Shown here in pieces: positions 1 to 6,593 of a stretch of 8,697 nucleotides of DNA (position 1 is the first letter of the stretch; each line of letters starts with the position of its first letter). The position numbers were made by a program, and so were the translations under genes. Location: contig MKRS01000406.1 of NCBI GenBank assembly GCA_001897035.1, positions 1 through 8,697 of the forward strand. Direction: 5' to 3'. The notes under the pieces are model-generated. The model saw only the letters and a program-made list of their open reading frames with translations. It was not told where the DNA came from and searched no databases. Origin of the DNA: Bacteroidales bacterium 45-6 (GTDB lineage Bacteria; Bacteroidota; Bacteroidia; Bacteroidales; Dysgonomonadaceae).

Positions 1-543
1 ATCTTTGAAATAGAGACACTCAGCGGTTCCAGGTTTCGCTCCCGGAATATCGTAATCGCCACTGACATTGGGGCTGCGCCGAAGTTCCTTCAGGATTTAG
101 AGATGGAGGAAGCGGCCAAGCTGCTTGCATCAATCCGCCCGTCTGAATCTGTTGCCGTCAATTTGTCGATTGAGAAGGAGAGAATACCGTTGCAAAAAAT
201 AGCCGGGATTATTTCCCTGTCGAACGAGTTTTTTTCGGCCGTGTCCCGTGACACCCTTCAAAACGAGACTTGGAGAAGCTTCACTTTCCATTTCCCCCAG
301 TCGAAGGTTTCTCCGTCCGAAAGGTTGGAAACCGTTTTCCGCGTTTTGGGCATTCAAGACGAACATCTTTCGCACACGGAAATCTACCGTCACGTGTTGC
401 CGTCTGTTCGCTTGGAAAATCTGAACCTCAAAGAAAAACTAAAAATACATCTTCAAGGAACCGGCGTGCATGTGCTTGGAAATTATTTCCAGGGTATGTC
501 GCTGGAAGATTGTGTAAAACATTCCAACGAGGAAGCCCGTTAA
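1..543 (+). CDS. FAD-dependent oxidoreductase, protoporphyrinogen oxidase-like (C-terminal part, 5' truncated)
   Basis: The frame is open from the first base of the window to a TAA at 541-543, so about 180 C-terminal residues are visible and the start is outside. Near the left edge, residues reading NIVIATDIGAAPKFL match the strand-and-helix pattern around the substrate/FAD interface in flavin amine oxidases (hhhAtp..aA..LL). The last 25 residues contain VLGNYFQGMSLEDCV, which fits the GNxxxGxSxxDC motif closing the FAD site at the C-terminus of HemY/HemG-type protoporphyrinogen oxidases. These enzymes oxidise protoporphyrinogen IX to protoporphyrin IX late in haem synthesis. The N-terminal GxGxxG dinucleotide-binding motif, which would settle the family, is not in the window. 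Another member of the amine-oxidase superfamily, such as a carotenoid desaturase-like enzyme, is possible. Membership in the flavin superfamily is fairly sure; the haem role is an inference. Confidence 0.7.
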   Translation: MFEIETLSGSRFRSRNIVIATDIGAAPKFLQDLEMEEAAKLLASIRPSESVAVNLSIEKERIPLQKIAGIISLSNEFFSAVSRDTLQNETWRSFTFHFPQSKVSPSERLETVFRVLGIQDEHLSHTEIYRHVLPSVRLENLNLKEKLKIHLQGTGVHVLGNYFQGMSLEDCVKHSNEEAR

Positions 544-553
544 ATTGCGGGCT
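534..553 (+). terminator. Possible stem-loop at the end of the flavoenzyme gene
   Basis: A perfect 6-bp GC-rich inverted repeat, AGCCCG (534-539) and CGGGCT (548-553), encloses an 8-nt loop that contains the TAA stop codon. It is placed where a transcript 3' end would be expected. No T-tract follows (CCATTCC comes next), so it is at best a weak or factor-assisted terminator, or it stabilises the 3' end. A second short stem, CCCTC (584-588) with GAGGG (596-600), lies 30 nt further on and also lacks a T-run. Confidence 0.3.
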
Positions 554-740
554 CCATTCCGACATTCCTACCTCCAAGGAAAGCCCTCAATATTAGAGGG
601 ACTTCAGTTCCGCATCTCTACTTCTTTACCTGTATTTCCATCCTGTTGAAGTCCGTCTATCTGTTCTTCTCCCCCTGCATATTTGTTCTTTCTTTACGAC
701 TCTTTAATCTTGATGTAACCCTTCTGTAATGCGAGGGATC

Positions 741-760
741 TACTTTTGTCTGCGAAAGTA
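741..760 (+). promoter_or_regulatory. Putative promoter -7 box for the SusCD operon, inside a short palindrome
   Basis: TACTTTTG at 741-748 fits the Bacteroidota primary-sigma -7 consensus TAnnTTTG exactly. Transcription would begin at about 752-756. The usual TTTG/TTG at the -33 position is missing; 20 nt upstream the sequence is instead TGTAACC (714-720). The box overlaps an inverted repeat, TACTTT (741-746) and AAAGTA (755-760), with an 8-nt spacer covering the expected start site, so a regulator could bind there. The same ten bases TACTTTTGTC recur at 6540-6549 before the capA-like gene. Confidence 0.5.
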
Positions 761-778
761 AATCAAAATTTCAAAAAG

Positions 779-967
779 ATGGGTTTTAGGTTCGTAGCGG
801 CATTATCTTTATATGTCGCCGGTTTTTTTTCGGGCAAAATCTATGCCCAGAGCTATCAAAAAGATGAATTGACTTACAAGGTGGCAAATGCGACACGGTC
901 ACCCTATTCCCATCCGGTATGTCTCCATGCCATTTATCCCTCCAAACAAGAAGAAGTGCTAATATGA
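779..967 (+). CDS. Doubtful small secreted peptide in the SusCD leader
   Basis: An ATG-started frame of 62 codons sits within the putative susC leader, and no family is recognised. Its first 24 residues resemble a signal peptide: one Arg at position 4, a hydrophobic stretch (VAALSLYVAGFFSG) and a YAQ|S cleavage-like site near residues 22-24. The rest is short and nondescript, with one Cys and no repeated motif. The frame continues upstream to a TTG at 746, but that codon overlaps the putative -7 box, so the ATG is the only sensible start. No Shine-Dalgarno match is seen; an A-rich stretch precedes it. It ends 41 nt before susC. It could be a leader peptide that couples translation to SusCD expression, a decayed remnant of an exported protein, or a chance ORF. 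Chance is the default without conservation. Confidence 0.22.
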   Translation: MGFRFVAALSLYVAGFFSGKIYAQSYQKDELTYKVANATRSPYSHPVCLHAIYPSKQEEVLI

Positions 968-1008
968 CCGTAACCATACATTAACAATCAACAGAAAAAC
1001 AATTATTT

Positions 1009-4000
1009 ATGAATGTGAAGTTTTTACTTAGACAGAGATTGACAAAGATACTCTGCATAGTCGTAATCCATCTGTGGACTTTGCAATTTGCAGCAGCAAA
1101 GGGCCGATCCATTGGGGCAAATACAAGCAATCCTCAGCAAACCACAGAGCAAATCACGGGGCGGGTGACCGACAGTGACGGAAATCCGATTGCTGGTGCA
1201 ACCATATTGGTCAAGGGGACTACTATCGGAGTCGTGACTGATTCGGATGGTAAATACCGCATCGAGAAAAGAGGAAACCAGGATGTCCTGCTATTTTCCT
1301 TCATTGGAATGGAGCAGCAAGCAATAAAAATAGGAAGCCAAACCGAGGTGAACGTCTCGCTCAAAGATGGCTCGAACCTGCTGACAGAAGTGGTGGCCAT
1401 TGGCTACGGCAATCAGCAGAAAAAGGACATTACGGGAGCTGTTTCTTCCATCAAAAGCGAAGATTTCAACAAAGGGGTTGCCAGCTCGCCCGAGCAATTG
1501 ATTCAGGGAAAAATGTCCGGCGTGAATGTCACTTCGTCGAGTGGTGCTCCTGGGAGCGGCCAACGCATCATTATCCGTGGCCAAGGGAGCATCCGCGAAG
1601 GAACGGGTCCGCTCTATGTTGTGGATGGATTTCCTTTGGGTTTAGGCGGAACAGGATCTGATGATTACAACCCGATGAACTTCATCAATTCAGAAGATAT
1701 CGAGTCGATAGACGTATTGAAGGATGCTTCTGCCACTGCAATCTACGGTACACGTGCTGCAAACGGGGTGATTCTTATTACTACCAAGAAGGGGAAATCA
1801 GGTTCGACTCAATTGTCGGTAACTTCCCGTCTGGGCGTGTCCTCGATGGCCAAAAAGATAGACGTTTTCAGTGCTGACGAATTTCGCAAGCAAGTGAAAG
1901 CGATTGGTGGGAATTTGGTTGACCGTGGTGGCAGCACCGACTGGCAAAAGGAACTCACGCGCACTGCGATGACGCAAGACTACAACCTCACCATGCAAGG
2001 TGGTTCCAAAGATTTCACTTACCGTGCCTCCCTCGGATATTTGAAGCAAGAAGGGATCATCATCGACACAAAGATGGAGAGATACAGCGGGAATGTGAAA
2101 GCCACGCAAAAATTGCTGAATGGTAAGCTGAACATCGATTACGGACTGAACGTGTCGGTAGAAAAAAATGAGAATGCGGATGCTGGAACCCTTGTTTCGA
2201 GTATGTTGAGCTTTAACCCGACATACATCGCCCGCGATGTAAATGGCGATCCTGTGAAATATCCCGACTTCACCAATCCGCTGATTGAGGCACAATTGAA
2301 CAAGACCTTTGGGGAAAAACGCAAGACGATCGCTTCTTTTTCGCCATCGTTGGAGATTGTAAAAGGCCTTGTGTATAAGTTGAACTTTGGCTACGAAAAC
2401 AATTCGAGCAACGTGGATTTGCAGAAGATGCCAAGTGTCAATCCATTTCAGGAAGGAAATTTGCAGCAGCAGTACATCAACGGATACAACACCCTGATAG
2501 AAAATTACCTGACTTATAACAAGAAGTGGAAGGAACATGATTTCACCGCTTTGGCAGGGCAATCGTATCAAAAGACGTTTTACAGATACACCACCTGGAG
2601 CATCCAAAATTTTAAACCTACTGGCATAGAGCCACGCTACAATCCGGGGTTGGGTAGTCATTTGACCCTTACCGAAAACCAACCTTTTGGCGAAGCGCGC
2701 ATCGATGAATTACAGTCATTCTTTGGAAGATTGAATTATAGCTACTTAGGCAAATATTTATTGACTGCCACCGTGCGTGTGGACGGATCTTCGAAGTTTG
2801 GTGACAACAAGAAGTATGGCACATTCCCTTCTTTTGCTGCAGGATGGAGAATATCGGAAGAAAAATTCATGCAAAACACGGGCATCGACAACCTGAAGTT
2901 GAGACTTGGATGGGGACAAACTGGTAACCAGGAAATTCCTCCGAAAATCACAAAGGAGTCTTACATTACTTCCGTCAGTGGAACCACAACTTATCCTCTC
3001 GACAATTCAAACTCTTATTATCCAGGTACCACTTTTATCCGCAATGCCAATCCGGATATACAATGGGAAGTCTCAACCCAAACAAATATCGGATTAGACT
3101 TCTCGTTCCTGAAAGGGGCACTTTCCGGTACATTTGATTACTATCGCAAAGAATCCAACAACATATTGGTTTACCACAACACTATTGATCCTGTGCAACT
3201 TTCATCTGGAGCTCAATGGTGGTCGAATGTGAAAGATATGACGATTACGAATAAGGGTTTCGAATTTGCATTGGATTATCGGAGAAGAAATGTGAAGGGT
3301 TTTTCCTATGCCATAGGTGGAAATATTTCTTATGTTAAAAACAAAGTTGAAGGATCTCCTTTCACCTTCTTGACAACAGGCTCTGCCTCCGGTTCGGGTC
3401 AGACTGGTGCTACCATCAACGGCTTGATTAACGGGGCTGCGGTAGGATCTTTCTACATGCAAAAATTTACGGGAATAGGCGAAAACGGATTGTCTGTCTA
3501 TGAAAATAATGGAGAAAAAATGATCGTAGGAAGTGCATTGCCTGATATTACCTATGGATTCTACTTGAACTTTGGCTATAAGAAATTTGATTTGAGTGCC
3601 AATTTTAACGGAGTTTCTGGAAATAAGATCTACAACCACACGGCCATGAACAAATTTTACAAGGCGCAATTAGCAAACTCGTCCAACACCACGGCCAAGG
3701 CAGTGGAATACTCCAATGAAAGCATTGCCAACTCGGCATCGGTGTCCACCCGGTACCTTGAAAATGGAGCCTACCTTCGGTTGAACAACCTTTCCTTGGG
3801 TTATAACTTCGACACGAATGCCTTGAAAATAGGTCAATGGATAAAAGGCATGCGTCTATATGCCACAGGACAGAATCTATTTGTAATAACCAAATACACC
3901 GGGTTTGATCCAGAAGTAAACCAAAACAGATCGATGAACAGTTATCAGTCGTTTGGTATCGATGTGGATAGCTATCCCAAAGCAAGGACATTTTCCATTG

Positions 4001-4023
4001 GGCTCAATCTGACCATTAACTAA
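1009..4023 (+). CDS. susC: SusC/RagA family TonB-linked outer membrane transporter
   Basis: This 1004-residue protein has the normal SusC-family length and order of parts. An N-terminal signal peptide (residues 1-30: basic RQRLTK, a hydrophobic core, then an AAA site) is followed by a CarboxypepD-reg-like beta-sandwich at about 48-118 (ITGRVTDSDGNPIAGATILVKG, then TDSDGKYRI). The TonB-box/linker region LTEVVAIGYGNQ is at about 125-135, and the plug at about 140-262 contains LYVVDGFP, IESIDVLKDASATAIYG and ANGVILITTKKG. A 22-strand-type barrel ends in an aromatic/hydrophobic strand, RTFSIGLNLTIN, expected to be the BAM signal. The protein imports an oligomeric nutrient through the outer membrane using TonB energy, capped by its SusD partner. 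There is no N-terminal STN domain, so direct signalling to a FecR-type anti-sigma factor is unlikely. The family is certain; the substrate is unknown. The symbol is the family name, not a claim of starch uptake. Confidence 0.97.
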   Translation: MNVKFLLRQRLTKILCIVVIHLWTLQFAAAKGRSIGANTSNPQQTTEQITGRVTDSDGNPIAGATILVKGTTIGVVTDSDGKYRIEKRGNQDVLLFSFIGMEQQAIKIGSQTEVNVSLKDGSNLLTEVVAIGYGNQQKKDITGAVSSIKSEDFNKGVASSPEQLIQGKMSGVNVTSSSGAPGSGQRIIIRGQGSIREGTGPLYVVDGFPLGLGGTGSDDYNPMNFINSEDIESIDVLKDASATAIYGTRAANGVILITTKKGKSGSTQLSVTSRLGVSSMAKKIDVFSADEFRKQVKAIGGNLVDRGGSTDWQKELTRTAMTQDYNLTMQGGSKDFTYRASLGYLKQEGIIIDTKMERYSGNVKATQKLLNGKLNIDYGLNVSVEKNENADAGTLVSSMLSFNPTYIARDVNGDPVKYPDFTNPLIEAQLNKTFGEKRKTIASFSPSLEIVKGLVYKLNFGYENNSSNVDLQKMPSVNPFQEGNLQQQYINGYNTLIENYLTYNKKWKEHDFTALAGQSYQKTFYRYTTWSIQNFKPTGIEPRYNPGLGSHLTLTENQPFGEARIDELQSFFGRLNYSYLGKYLLTATVRVDGSSKFGDNKKYGTFPSFAAGWRISEEKFMQNTGIDNLKLRLGWGQTGNQEIPPKITKESYITSVSGTTTYPLDNSNSYYPGTTFIRNANPDIQWEVSTQTNIGLDFSFLKGALSGTFDYYRKESNNILVYHNTIDPVQLSSGAQWWSNVKDMTITNKGFEFALDYRRRNVKGFSYAIGGNISYVKNKVEGSPFTFLTTGSASGSGQTGATINGLINGAAVGSFYMQKFTGIGENGLSVYENNGEKMIVGSALPDITYGFYLNFGYKKFDLSANFNGVSGNKIYNHTAMNKFYKAQLANSSNTTAKAVEYSNESIANSASVSTRYLENGAYLRLNNLSLGYNFDTNALKIGQWIKGMRLYATGQNLFVITKYTGFDPEVNQNRSMNSYQSFGIDVDSYPKARTFSIGLNLTIN

Positions 4024-4035
4024 TTACAATCAATC

Positions 4036-4043
4036 AAAGGAAA
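4036..4043 (+). promoter_or_regulatory. Ribosome binding site of susD
   Basis: AAAGGAAA lies 5 nt before the ATG at 4049, within the 25-nt gap after the susC stop. It is the clearest Shine-Dalgarno-like site in the window. It fixes the susD start and supports re-initiation on a shared susC-susD transcript. Confidence 0.6.
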
Positions 4044-4048
4044 TTAAA

Positions 4049-5740
4049 ATGAAGAATCTAAAAATAGCTTTTTGCATCTTGCCGTTTTTGTTCGGATGGA
4101 GTTGTACGAACTTGAACGAAAAGATCTTGAATGAATCTTTGACATCAGGAGCCGATAGCACCTTTTCGGAGTCAGTTATCACGCCTGCTTATGCCTTGTT
4201 GCCAGACTTATTTCTTCACACCAAGTTGTTTGCAGTGCAAGAAATATCCACAGATGAAGGAATCCTTCCCTACCGTGGAGGAAAAGACTGGGGCGATAAT
4301 GGAATTTATATCGATCTTCACCGCCACACATATAGTTCTGCGCACAGCAATGTGAAGCAAGTTTGGGACGATCTAATGGTAATGATAGCTCGGTCAGTGG
4401 TTGCAATCAATGGGCTCAAGCCTTTGGCTGACAACAATGAATCTGCTCGCACCTACTTGGCGGAGGCCCGTGGCTTGAGGGCATATTACAACATGCTGAC
4501 CCTCGACTTATGGGGCATTGCATTCAAAAAGGAAGAACCCAATGCGATGTCCGAAATACTCCGCAAGGATGATGCCGTGAATTACATCAAGTCGGAACTT
4601 GAGGCTGTGGTGAACGACCTGAAAACGGATGTGGGACCAGGCCGCCTCACCAAAGCTGCTGCTTATGGACTTTTGGCTCGCTTGTACATGAATGCCGCTG
4701 TATGGCGCAACCCGTATGCCACGACATTTGAGTTTGCTTCTGCTGATATGGACAAAGTGATAGAATACTCCAATTTGGTTATCAATTCGGGTCAATACCA
4801 ATTGTCTCCCGAATACTTCGCCTGTTTCAACAACGACAACCACACAAACAAGGAATTGGTGTTTGCGGCGGATCAACGTCCCGACCTGAACGGCCACAAC
4901 CGCATGTCTTATTTCTCGATGTCGGGCAATTTCTACGGAAACCCTTTGTATCAGAATGGAAATGGAACCGATGGAGCCGCCATTACCTCCGATTTCTATG
5001 ATTCGTGGGTGGCTGCCAACGGCTCGGTGGATCCTGCCAATGCCGACTGCCGATTCTGGTGGAAGAGGTTGATTGTTCCGGCCGATTCGGCTATTTCGGC
5101 AGAAGCCTACGAGGTGGATCGAGGAATCTACCGTGGCATGCAATACGGATTGCAAAACACGGGAACGAAAACGGCCTTCCTTAAAACGGCAGACGGACGT
5201 TACAAGATAGGCAAGATTCGTGACTGGCGCCGTGCCGAAGCCAATGCCTATGTGAATTACACCCGGGAAATCAATTTCACATCCGAGGGAAGTAATTACA
5301 ACACGGGATATCGCGTCGAAAAATACCAATGGAGCAAATCTTCCACCGACGGACGTAACAAAGGCGAGGCCGATTTGGTGATCTTGCGCTTGGCCGACCT
5401 TTATTTCTTGAGGGCGGAAGCCAAATTGCGGAAAGGCGATAGTGCCGGAGCTTTAGCAGACATCAATCTGGTGAGGGCTTCCCGCACAGCACGTCCCGAC
5501 GTGACTCCGAAGCCATTGCAGAGCATGACCCTCGACATCCTTTTCCGCGAGCGTGGATTTGAATTCTACTGGGAGCATCAACGCCGCACCGACATGATCC
5601 GCTTTGGAAAATACGAAGGCACTTGGACTGAAAAAACGGATACAGATGTGAAGAAGCGCTTGTTCCCTATTCCCCAGACGGCCATCGACGGAGCCTCGTC
5701 AAGCCAAGGGTATTTGGTTCAAAACGAAGGGTATAATTAA
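4049..5740 (+). CDS. susD: SusD/RagB family nutrient-binding surface lipoprotein
   Basis: This 563-residue protein is the expected partner of the upstream SusC. A lipoprotein signal peptide ends in the lipobox FGWSC, with Cys19 as the lipidated residue. Helical TPR-like stretches follow: YLAEARGLRAYYNMLTLDLWG near 130-155 and KAAAYGLLARLYMNAAVW near 202-220. The C-terminal SusD signature is complete: LRLADLYFLRAEAKLRKGD (about 445-465) with ADINLVRASR, then LFRERGFEFYWEHQRRTDMIRFGKY (about 497-522), and the closing FPIPQTAID segment. SusD proteins sit on the cell surface as a hinged lid over SusC and bind the ligand. The start is supported by the RBS and the lipobox distance, and the gene is co-transcribed with susC. 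No degradative enzyme follows, so the ligand cannot be told. The symbol is the family name only. Confidence 0.96.
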   Translation: MKNLKIAFCILPFLFGWSCTNLNEKILNESLTSGADSTFSESVITPAYALLPDLFLHTKLFAVQEISTDEGILPYRGGKDWGDNGIYIDLHRHTYSSAHSNVKQVWDDLMVMIARSVVAINGLKPLADNNESARTYLAEARGLRAYYNMLTLDLWGIAFKKEEPNAMSEILRKDDAVNYIKSELEAVVNDLKTDVGPGRLTKAAAYGLLARLYMNAAVWRNPYATTFEFASADMDKVIEYSNLVINSGQYQLSPEYFACFNNDNHTNKELVFAADQRPDLNGHNRMSYFSMSGNFYGNPLYQNGNGTDGAAITSDFYDSWVAANGSVDPANADCRFWWKRLIVPADSAISAEAYEVDRGIYRGMQYGLQNTGTKTAFLKTADGRYKIGKIRDWRRAEANAYVNYTREINFTSEGSNYNTGYRVEKYQWSKSSTDGRNKGEADLVILRLADLYFLRAEAKLRKGDSAGALADINLVRASRTARPDVTPKPLQSMTLDILFRERGFEFYWEHQRRTDMIRFGKYEGTWTEKTDTDVKKRLFPIPQTAIDGASSSQGYLVQNEGYN

Positions 5741-5749
5741 AGAAAAGAC

Positions 5750-5777
5750 GGCGCTGCATATTTCGTTTCGCAGCACC
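5750..5777 (+). repeat. Short stem-loop after susD
   Basis: GGCGCTGC (5750-5757) pairs with GCAGCACC (5770-5777) apart from one C-A mismatch, giving a 12-nt loop. It lies 9 nt after the susD stop and 21 nt before the main terminator stem. It has no T-tract of its own; it may stabilise the 3' end of the susCD transcript. Confidence 0.35.
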
Positions 5778-5798
5778 GGGAAGTATTGGTAAGCTTGC

Positions 5799-5857
5799 AG
5801 GAATGCTCCAAGAAGTTGATAAAGAACTTCCTTGGAGCATTCCTCTATTTTTTATAT
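5799..5857 (+). terminator. Strong intrinsic terminator of the SusCD operon
   Basis: A 19-bp stem pairs AGGAATGCTCCAAGAAGTT (5799-5817) with positions 5825-5844. It is perfect except for one bulged C near the loop, and the loop is the 7-nt GATAAAG. On the plus strand it is followed by CTATTTTTTATAT (six Ts at 5848-5853). It lies 58 nt after the susD stop. The same stem begins directly after the stop codon of the convergent DUF1287 gene, so it may also end that transcript, although no T-run follows it on the minus strand. The plus-strand T-tract is the Lys-Lys-stop end of the opposing gene. Confidence 0.85.
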
Positions 5858-6423
5858 CGGTAATGCCCGATAATCTTGAATGCGAACAAGCCGTCCTCGA
5901 TCACCTGTCCTGCGCCGATATTGTGGACGATCAGGTTGCGTTGCCCGTCAGCCGATTTTCGTTTCACAACAACTCCGATGTGGGTGATGCCTCCCCCCAA
6001 ATCCCAAGCCACCACATCACCGGGCTTGTAATCCGAGGTTTTGGCCGTAATAGGCAGTTGGGCATTTTTCCTCTCGAAGAATGTCATTAAGTTCAGTACG
6101 CGCCGGTGGTCGATGTTTTTGTCGGTGGCTTTCATTCCCCATTTTCGGGGGTATTTCGAGAAATGGGCTTTCATGTCTTCGTGAACTTCTTTTTGCAGGT
6201 CGATGCCAAGCTTCCGATAGGTCCGGATCACCACATCGGTACATACGCCTTTGCCAGCCGGCACATCTCCTCCGGGATACTTGATGACGAAATACTGCGG
6301 GTCGTACTTCACATGCTGCCGAGTCAAAGTGGCTGCCGAATCGGCTAACCTGCTAAAAAAGTCGGACTGGCCGAAGCTTGTGAGGCTAATCAGGAAAAAG
6401 AGGAAAAATAAGGTTTGTCTCAT
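5845..6423 (-). CDS. Secreted DUF1287 family protein (YijF-like)
   Basis: From the ATG at 6423 the protein has 192 residues. A signal peptide (MRQTLFFLFFLISLTSFGQS) has a cleavage site around SFGQ. The body matches DUF1287: GVCTDVVIRTYRKLGIDLQ (about 59-77), VHEDM, WG, NIDHRRVLNL (about 103-112), YKPGDVVAWDLG (about 132-143), HIGVV (148-152) and LIVHNIGAG (about 164-172), closing with GHYRYKK. The invariant-looking Cys61, His148 and His167 are arranged as in papain/NlpC-P60-like hydrolases. A cell-wall amidase or peptidase role in the periplasm is therefore plausible, but the family has no settled function that I know of. The frame extends upstream to ATG 6456 and GTG 6462; 6423 is preferred because the hydrophobic core then follows a short basic n-region. 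It is a single-gene unit, convergent with susD and divergent from the CapA-like gene. Confidence 0.88.
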   Translation of the reverse strand: MRQTLFFLFFLISLTSFGQSDFFSRLADSAATLTRQHVKYDPQYFVIKYPGGDVPAGKGVCTDVVIRTYRKLGIDLQKEVHEDMKAHFSKYPRKWGMKATDKNIDHRRVLNLMTFFERKNAQLPITAKTSDYKPGDVVAWDLGGGITHIGVVVKRKSADGQRNLIVHNIGAGQVIEDGLFAFKIIGHYRYKK

Positions 6424-6466
6424 GGTTTGTGGGTGCTTGATAAATGTTTTATCCATATTCACAGGC

Positions 6467-6474
6467 TAAAGATA
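6467..6474 (-). promoter_or_regulatory. Weak -7 box candidate for the DUF1287 gene
   Basis: On the minus strand the sequence reads TATCTTTA, one base off TAnnTTTG. Transcription from it would begin near 6458-6463, about 40 nt before the ATG at 6423. The start would fall on or inside the longer GTG/ATG start options at 6462 and 6456, which favours the shorter protein. No -33 TTTG is visible at the right distance. Confidence 0.3.
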
Positions 6475-6539
6475 TTGAAAAAAGAGGAAATAGCCGGGAA
6501 ATTAGCAGTTGCAAAGGCACAAATTACCGCATTTTCGAT

Positions 6540-6547
6540 TACTTTTG
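6540..6547 (+). promoter_or_regulatory. Putative -7 box for the CapA-like gene
   Basis: TACTTTTG fits TAnnTTTG exactly and is followed by the same TC as the box at 741-748. The start site would be at about 6552, giving a leader of about 40 nt to the ATG at 6594. A clear -33 element is not seen. The box lies in the 170-nt divergent gap shared with the DUF1287 gene. Confidence 0.5.
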
Positions 6548-6593
6548 TCGTTCCTATAACACTTCGTTTTCATAAGCTAACTCCAATCTCGAA

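Larger units (their letters stand above)
544..1008 (+). other. Long gap and putative leader of the SusCD operon
   Basis: These 465 bases hold no recognisable gene. The first 200 bases, up to the -7 box at 741-748, are C/T-rich and lack a credible ORF on either strand. The part after 750 would be a 5' untranslated leader of about 250 nt for susC if that promoter is used. The leader contains a weak 62-codon ORF (779-967) and a short stem, GGTATG (916-921) with CATGCC (926-931), including one G-T pair. The last 40 bases before the susC ATG are A-rich with no Shine-Dalgarno match, which is common in this phylum. No tRNA, riboswitch core or antisense RNA could be recognised by eye. Confidence 0.6.

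Noticed and set aside
1798..2682. 294-codon open frame on the minus strand inside susC
   Set aside because: It lies fully antisense to a certain TonB-dependent transporter gene. Its translation has no domain pattern and is rich in His, Val and Ile as expected from reading the complement of coding DNA.
3202..3991. Two overlapping minus-strand frames (155 and 128 codons) inside the end of susC
   Set aside because: Both are shadows of the barrel-coding region, and their sequences show no family signature.
4508..5329. 273-codon open frame on the minus strand inside susD
   Set aside because: It is antisense to a well-supported SusD gene. The translation is low in recognisable motifs and has no start context or signal.
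5803..6348. Plus-strand frames opposite the DUF1287 gene, one starting in the terminator stem
   Set aside because: The minus-strand DUF1287 motifs are clear. The plus-strand frames have no motif, and the first begins inside the susCD terminator.
6424..6462. Longer starts (GTG 6462, ATG 6456) for the DUF1287 protein
   Set aside because: They put 11-13 extra polar residues ahead of a signal peptide that is already complete from the ATG at 6423, and they overlap the predicted transcription start.
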